From Candidatus Parcubacteria bacterium (lineage in GTDB: Bacteria > Patescibacteriota > Minisyncoccia > Phycocordibacterales > CAIZLB01), in the NCBI GenBank assembly GCA_014378965.1, contig JACMMR010000062.1, positions 1 to 10,207 of the forward strand: a stretch of DNA of 10,207 nucleotides. The letters run 5' to 3'. Positions 6,758 through 10,207 of the stretch are shown here, piece by piece (positions within the stretch are counted from its first letter, which is position 1; every line of letters starts with the position of its first letter). The position numbers were made by a program, and so were the translations under genes. The notes below the pieces were generated by a model. It had not been told where the DNA came from and did not search any database. It worked only from the letters and a program-made list of their open reading frames with translations.

Positions 6758-7375
6758 TTATTTACTTTTTAACCAATATGTTTTTAAACCAACATTGAAT
6801 GTATATACTATTTCATTAGGATTTTTACCGGCTGCGAGGCTCGGTGTTGAAAATGTAATAGATTCAACATCAAAAATACGAGTTGATGTTTCTATTCTTT
6901 TTAAGAAATCAATAAAATCATCGTATGTCAGAGACACATTAAACGAAAAGTCTGCTGCACCAAGTTGTGTAGGATCAAAACTTCCGTCTACAATAGCAGT
7001 ACTTTGAGTAATTTTTGGATTATCAATAGAGATCTTTCCAGAATCTGCCGGGTTAGTAGATTTATATAAATTAGAAGTACCTTTTTCTGTAACCAATGAT
7101 TGAACCATATTATCAAAATCAATAATCAATTTTACATTTTCAACATTGTTGGGAATCATTTTTTTAATTTTTTCTAAATCTGTCACAGTAATTGCATTTT
7201 TGACATCTAGTAATGATTTAATTCTTTCCTTAAGTTTCTTTGCATTTTCTTGTGCCACATTAAGTTTTTCGACCTCTAATCTATTGGCTTTTAGTTGAGC
7301 CCATTTAGGTTTTGTAAAAAATATAAAAAATGAGATTGAAGCGGCTATGAGTATGATTGATATAATTGATTTCAT
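6758..7375 (-). CDS. pilO: Type IV pilus assembly protein PilO-like
   Basis: PilO forms, with PilN, the inner-membrane alignment complex that links the cytoplasmic PilM ring to the outer parts of the pilus machine. The 205-residue protein fits: an N-terminal membrane helix (about 4-21), a charged coiled-coil region (about 25-58), the PilO-like passage KKMIPNNVENVKLIIDFDNMV (71-91), and an alpha/beta domain. That domain includes FNVSLTYDDFIDFLKRIETSTRIFDVES (145-172), typical of the ferredoxin-like fold shared by PilN and PilO. It starts 5 nt after pilN and ends 5 nt before the PilP-like gene. Sequence conservation in this family is low, so the call rests on topology, the PilO-style motifs and gene order. 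The start is the first Met, directly before the hydrophobic segment, with no visible Shine-Dalgarno sequence. Confidence 0.85.
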   Translation of the reverse strand: MKSIISIILIAASISFFIFFTKPKWAQLKANRLEVEKLNVAQENAKKLKERIKSLLDVKNAITVTDLEKIKKMIPNNVENVKLIIDFDNMVQSLVTEKGTSNLYKSTNPADSGKISIDNPKITQSTAIVDGSFDPTQLGAADFSFNVSLTYDDFIDFLKRIETSTRIFDVESITFSTPSLAAGKNPNEIVYTFNVGLKTYWLKSK

Positions 7376-7380
7376 AATGT

Positions 7381-8022
7381 TTACTTAGTTGTGTTTTTTA
7401 TTATTTCAGCAAAATTAATAGCACCGCTTGACACACTAGTAGTGATACCAAATGAAGTCAAATCTTGTCCTTTACTTTTTACGAAATCAGTTATACTTGT
7501 ATTTTTAAAAAATTTCTGAGCAGGACCTGTTGATAATTGGGAATCTTGGGCAACAATTGATTCATATCCAACTCCTTGAGCTTTCAAAACAAGGGCGAAT
7601 GTATTGTCAGTTTTTCTCTTTAAATCGAAAGAAGAGAAAGATACTTGTGTAATGGTATTTTTTCCCAGTTCATTAAAAACAGCAGAAACAGCAACGTGTT
7701 TTTTTAAAAGTGATTGAATAAGCCCTAATCGGCTATTTAATGATTTCAATTCTTCTATTGTGTCTGTGTTTATATTTTTTTGTGAATTCACAAGTGAATC
7801 ATTGGCTGATTTTTTTTGTGATATAGTAAATTTATTTAAAGAAAAAATAATACCCGCTGAAACAATACTACAGATAAATAAGAAAAATGATATTAAAATG
7901 AAGAAGCTTGAGGTACCGGCAGTAGAGCTTCCACTCGCCCGTTGTATTTTTCCATGATCATCAACGACGTTGTCGAGTGGTGCTTTTGGTATAAATGAAG
8001 TTGTTTGAAATCTTGTTTCCAT
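7381..8022 (-). CDS. pilN: Type IV pilus assembly protein PilN-like
   Basis: PilN is a bitopic inner-membrane protein whose cytoplasmic N-terminal peptide docks into PilM and whose outer domain pairs with PilO. This 213-residue protein has a cytoplasmic stretch with TSFIPKAPL (8-16), the likely PilM-binding peptide, then one membrane helix (about 39-61). A coiled-coil-prone segment (about 66-108) follows, then HVAVSAVFNELGKNTITQVSF (109-129), similar to the PilN lead into its ferredoxin-like domain. The cytoplasmic tail before the helix is about 38 residues, somewhat longer than in proteobacterial PilN. It lies 23 nt after pilM and 5 nt before pilO. An extended -10 sequence in the gap could give a second, internal promoter. 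The call rests on topology, local motif and position between pilM and pilO. Confidence 0.83.
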   Translation of the reverse strand: METRFQTTSFIPKAPLDNVVDDHGKIQRASGSSTAGTSSFFILISFFLFICSIVSAGIIFSLNKFTISQKKSANDSLVNSQKNINTDTIEELKSLNSRLGLIQSLLKKHVAVSAVFNELGKNTITQVSFSSFDLKRKTDNTFALVLKAQGVGYESIVAQDSQLSTGPAQKFFKNTSITDFVKSKGQDLTSFGITTSVSSGAINFAEIIKNTTK

Positions 8023-8033
8023 ATTTATGTTTA

Positions 8034-8042
8034 ATTATATCA
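8034..8042 (-). promoter_or_regulatory. Possible internal extended -10 promoter before pilN
   Basis: TGATATAAT on the minus strand is a perfect -10 hexamer with a TGn extension, ending 11 nt before the pilN ATG. No -35 box is recognisable at 16-18 nt. It overlaps the end of the pilM-pilN gap just after the pilM TGA. If active, it would give a transcript with a leader of only about 4-5 nt. In AT-rich sequence such a match may be fortuitous. Confidence 0.4.
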
Positions 8043-8045
8043 AAA

Positions 8046-9167
8046 TCAATTTTGTAATGCACGTAATGCGAGCCCAATAGCTGTTGAAAAAGTAGTTCCA
8101 GTTATTTTTAAAGTCTCTTGTAGAGAAACGGGAGACTCTAATTTTGAAAATGGTGTCGATAATTCTACATCACAAGAAAAGTTTTCTTTTAGTTTATTGG
8201 CAAAGCCGTCAAGCATACAACTTCCACCAGTTAGTATCATTTTAGAAATTGTAGTACTTTTTGTTTTTTGGAATATTGTCAAAACAGTTTTTATTTCTGA
8301 AATAATATAGTCAGCATGCATATTAACTAACTCCCTAATCTTAGCTTCTTCAGCAATATTAGCCTTACCAAGAGATCTTTTAAGATGTTCGGCATGATCA
8401 AAAGGTACTCCTAAACCTTTTGAAATTGAAAAAGATATGTCTTGTCCCCCTCTATTTATAGTGTGTGATGAAAGAAGCATTCCATTATCAATCACATAAA
8501 TTTTAACCGAAGAAGCACCCATATCAATAATCATCACAGGGTTTCTTTCACCTGACAATGATCCTCGAGCTGTTGCAAAGGCCTCAACTTCAAAAAAATC
8601 AATTGCCAATTTTGAATCTTGAACTATTCTTGAATAATTACTGAGTACCTGATTATGAATCGCTACTAATAATACTTTTTGTCTTTTTCTTAATTCTTCT
8701 TCTTGAGAAATTTTATTATTATCAGATTCTATAAATTCCAAACTTGTGTCATCAACCTGAGGGATTACGGAATAATCTAAAGTTACTTCAGAAATAGAAA
8801 CTGGTATATATTTTCGAGCTTCTAACTCGATTACAGCTCTCTCATCTTTTGCATCAACTTTTGGTATATCGATAATAGTAATTAAACTTAACTTTAGTGG
8901 AATAGCAATACCCCCTTTTATACTTGAAATATTTGCCTCTTTCAATAAATCCAAAATCACAGAGGCATATTGATCTGGTGCTAAAGTCGCTATTTGTCCG
9001 ATTGCTAGTTTATTATATGGGCCGAGTCCAAGTTCCCCATATGTTTGAAGTATCGCACGTCCTTTTTCTTTTTTTATTTGTACCACTTTTAAAGACGATG
9101 AGCCGATATCGATTCCGATCACACTCGTTTCTGGTTGTGAAAAAAAATTATTAGTAAAGAAAGACAT
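8046..9167 (-). CDS. pilM: Type IV pilus actin-like ATPase PilM
   Basis: PilM is an FtsA/actin-like nucleotide-binding protein that forms a cytoplasmic ring, binds the PilN N-terminal peptide and may bridge to PilB. The 373 residues carry the actin-fold motifs in order: phosphate-1 GIDIGSSSLKVVQI (18-31), the PilM signature region ELEARKYIPVSISEVTLDYSVI (114-135), phosphate-2 MIIDMGASSVKIYVI (212-226) and the adenosine motif ILTGGSCMLDGF (311-322). RGGQDISFSISKGLGV (239-254) matches the usual PilM helix. A charged insert at about 138-165 (DDTSLEF...SQEEELRKRQ) lies where related proteins have a variable loop. It is the first gene of the pilus operon, 36 nt after the dinD-like gene, behind a TATAAT box. 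It stops with TGA 23 nt before pilN. No Shine-Dalgarno sequence is present. Confidence 0.96.
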   Translation of the reverse strand: MSFFTNNFFSQPETSVIGIDIGSSSLKVVQIKKEKGRAILQTYGELGLGPYNKLAIGQIATLAPDQYASVILDLLKEANISSIKGGIAIPLKLSLITIIDIPKVDAKDERAVIELEARKYIPVSISEVTLDYSVIPQVDDTSLEFIESDNNKISQEEELRKRQKVLLVAIHNQVLSNYSRIVQDSKLAIDFFEVEAFATARGSLSGERNPVMIIDMGASSVKIYVIDNGMLLSSHTINRGGQDISFSISKGLGVPFDHAEHLKRSLGKANIAEEAKIRELVNMHADYIISEIKTVLTIFQKTKSTTISKMILTGGSCMLDGFANKLKENFSCDVELSTPFSKLESPVSLQETLKITGTTFSTAIGLALRALQN

Positions 9168-9177
9168 ATTTGTTTAA

Positions 9178-9183
9178 ATTATA
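9178..9183 (-). promoter_or_regulatory. -10 box of the pilM operon promoter
   Basis: A perfect TATAAT on the minus strand ends 10 nt before the pilM ATG. With a 17-nt spacer the -35 position (9201-9206, TAGATT) is poor and overlaps the dinD stop codon. The predicted leader is about 3-4 nt. This is the likely start of the pilM-N-O-P-B transcription unit, but the weak -35 leaves doubt. Confidence 0.5.
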
Positions 9184-9203
9184 CAACATAGTCAGTGTAA
9201 AAT

Positions 9204-10031
9204 CTATTTAATTTTCTTTTTATCCTTTAAAAAATTTTTGCTACTGATGACTTTCTTGCCTGTTTCCTGCTCTAATTCTTTTCTGGCGTTTTTGGCAACT
9301 TTTCCGCATTTGATGGCAGGGATTTTATTTTCTTCCAAACCTTTTGATTCTAACGTCTCAGCAATCTGCTTTGTGGAAAGTTCAGCCAAGGCTGTAAAGA
9401 TAAGTTCTGCTTCTGACATATGGTCTCTGAGGTTTTGAGTTTTTAAGCCTTTGATGGTTTTATGGTCTTTTATTGAAAGTTCTGACCATTCTTGATGAAT
9501 AATATTTGTTAAAATAGCGATTTCTTTCCCTTGATTAACTTCATTATTTGACCAGTAGTCAGTGAGTTTATTTCGAGTTTCCTGGCCTGTCATTCTTTGC
9601 TGTATCCATTTTTCATCATGGCCTGCATTTTTCCAGTTTTTACGAGCCCTGTTAATAGATAGTTCAGGATCAACCGTTTCTTGCATGCGTTCATAGCCAA
9701 CTTTGGCGAGCCAGAGCTTTATAGGCTCCGCTTTTGGTGATGGTACAGATTGAACAAGTCGAAGTAATGATTCTACGTCCATAGTATCTGTTAGGTAGTA
9801 TTTACCATCTGAAGACTGCATTTTCAGTTGGTTACAAATTGTAACCAACTGACTTTCTTCTTTATTTAAACGGTTTTTAAGCACTTTCCAATAATTTTGT
9901 GCTAATTTAAAATCTTTTTGATCAATAAGTACAGCAATAATATCAACCACTGAAAAATACCATTTTTCTGATTTTTCATCATAGACCCTTCTTATATTGT
10001 TGTTTTCAAATATTGTTAATTTTTGCTTCAT
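9204..10031 (-). CDS. dinD: DinD-like protein with Bro-N domain
   Basis: The 275-residue protein matches the length and layout of the DinD/Bro-N family. The N-terminal Bro-N domain (about 5-112) contains [12 protein letters not shown] (24-35), [13 protein letters not shown] (46-58), [11 protein letters not shown] (60-70) and [21 protein letters not shown] (75-95). [22 protein letters not shown] (97-118) is a highly characteristic family segment. The C-terminal half is helical and ends in a Lys-rich tail. E. coli DinD is an SOS-induced protein that disrupts RecA filaments; members are common as accessory cargo in phages and mobile regions. I see no clear SOS box here. One sampled 60-base line in this gene is about 42% G+C against about 30% in a pilN line, a weak hint of separate origin. 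It has its own extended -10 promoter and no evident terminator before pilM. Family is firm; a RecA-related role is inference. Confidence 0.87.
   Translation of the reverse strand: MKQKLTIFENNNIRRVYDEKSEKWYFSVVDIIAVLIDQKDFKLAQNYWKVLKNRLNKEESQLVTICNQLKMQSSDGKYYLTDTMDVESLLRLVQSVPSPKAEPIKLWLAKVGYERMQETVDPELSINRARKNWKNAGHDEKWIQQRMTGQETRNKLTDYWSNNEVNQGKEIAILTNIIHQEWSELSIKDHKTIKGLKTQNLRDHMSEAELIFTALAELSTKQIAETLESKGLEENKIPAIKCGKVAKNARKELEQETGKKVISSKNFLKDKKKIK
9824..9852. repeat. 29-bp near-perfect palindrome inside the dinD-like gene
   Basis: Two 14-bp arms, TCAGTTGGTTACAA and TTGTAACCAACTGA, are exact reverse complements around a single central base at 9838. The palindrome lies within the codons for [11 protein letters not shown] of the Bro-N domain. 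It is long enough to act as a dimeric protein binding site or an RNA hairpin, though the encoded motif itself partly dictates it. Confidence 0.9.
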
Positions 10032-10037
10032 GGAAAT

Positions 10038-10046
10038 ATAATATCA
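10038..10046 (-). promoter_or_regulatory. Extended -10 promoter of the dinD-like gene, predicted leaderless
   Basis: TGATATTAT on the minus strand is a five-of-six -10 hexamer with TGn extension. It ends 6 nt (ATTTCC) before the ATG at 10031, the same spacing as at pilC. No good -35 box is visible. Start of transcription would fall at or next to the start codon. Confidence 0.5.
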
Positions 10047-10095
10047 AAGACAAAAAACTCATGATGTGTTTTAATACCTTTATTAATTCTTTATC

Positions 10096-10117
10096 AAAAC
10101 TTCAGGAAAACTTGAGG
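10096..10117. repeat. Tandem 11-bp direct repeat upstream of the dinD-like gene
   Basis: AAAACTTCAGG is followed directly by AAAACTTGAGG on the plus strand, with one mismatch. The 11-bp period puts both copies on about the same face of the helix. It sits in the 108-bp region between the dinD-like start and the next possible gene, so it could be an operator for either; it could also be chance. Confidence 0.55.
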
Positions 10118-10139
10118 TACTTTATTGTATATATAAGAG

Positions 10140-10207
10140 ATGCTATCTAAAAACATACATCTTACCAATGACAAAGAAACGATTACTCCTATCTTCTATA
10201 TTGATCA
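10140..10207 (+). CDS. Possible start of a divergent gene (partial, low support)
   Basis: A plus-strand ATG at 10140 opens 22 codons to the right edge (MLSKNIHLTNDKETITPIF...). The frame is closed by a TAA just upstream at 10134, so ATG 10140 would be the start. TATATA at 10128-10133 ends 6 nt before the ATG, the same geometry as the pilC and dinD boxes. Against it: the fragment is short, and the minus strand in the same stretch is also open, ending in a TAG at 10143-10145 after about 20 codons (...FFVIGKMYVFR). It could therefore equally be the 3' end of a gene co-directional with dinD. A second plus ATG at 10168 opens a hydrophobic peptide (MTKKRLLLSSILI). I cannot choose firmly, and no family is recognised. 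Confidence 0.28.
   Translation, partial: MLSKNIHLTNDKETITPIFYID

Noticed and set aside
10050..10075. Imperfect hairpin AAAAC...GTTTT upstream of the dinD-like gene as a terminator
   Set aside because: The stem is almost all A-T with a mismatch and a tiny loop; AT-rich sequence makes such pairings common.
1..10207. Alternative genetic code (UGA = Gly) as in Gracilibacteria/SR1
   Set aside because: All long genes are complete and of family length without in-frame TGA, and pilM ends at a TGA exactly where the family should end.
1..10207. CRISPR arrays, tRNA or rRNA genes, insertion sequences
   Set aside because: No regularly spaced repeats, no cloverleaf-like or conserved rRNA segments, and no transposase frames or paired terminal repeats were seen; nearly all of the sequence is accounted for by coding genes.

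Overview
The window is AT-rich and almost fully coding. It holds most of a type IV pilus (T4P) assembly locus, all on the minus strand. The protein sequences point to a member of the Candidate Phyla Radiation (Patescibacteria, probably Parcubacteria-like). Reasons: a pilM-pilN-pilO-(PilP-like)-pilB-receiver-pilT-pilC-prepilins order with no secretin gene in view; a small PilP-like protein with the motif GRANPFLPIG; a PilB that lacks the usual zinc-binding cysteines; a PilT with the P-loop GPVGQGKS; and no convincing Shine-Dalgarno sequence before any of the starts. Reading frames are intact under the standard bacterial code, with TAA, TAG and TGA all at gene ends, which argues against the UGA=Gly code of Gracilibacteria/SR1. 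The lineage is an inference from protein style.

Layout, in the direction of transcription (right to left). At 10140-10207 there is an ambiguous gene edge. At 9204-10031 lies a DinD/Bro-N family protein with its own extended -10 promoter and an internal 29-bp palindrome. The pilus genes start at 9167 behind a TATAAT box: pilM (actin-like scaffold), pilN and pilO (inner-membrane alignment subcomplex), a PilP-like membrane protein with a Thr/Pro tail, and pilB (extension ATPase). Then come a stand-alone receiver domain, pilT (retraction ATPase), pilC (platform protein, with a strong promoter of its own) and three consecutive prepilin genes, the last cut by the left edge. Most gaps are 4-45 nt.

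Together these genes would build and retract a pilus in a cell with a single membrane or a reduced envelope: PilM/N/O/P-like align the machine, PilB and PilT drive PilC, and the prepilins are processed by a prepilin peptidase (not in this window). The receiver protein could tie retraction or extension to a signal.

The two most unusual signals are: (i) a -1 frame ORF running on from the end of pilT, entered exactly at a T TTA AAT slippery heptamer, which would add 48 residues to PilT and fill the largest gap in the cluster; and (ii) several TATAAT-type boxes 6-11 nt before start codons, suggesting leaderless or nearly leaderless transcripts.
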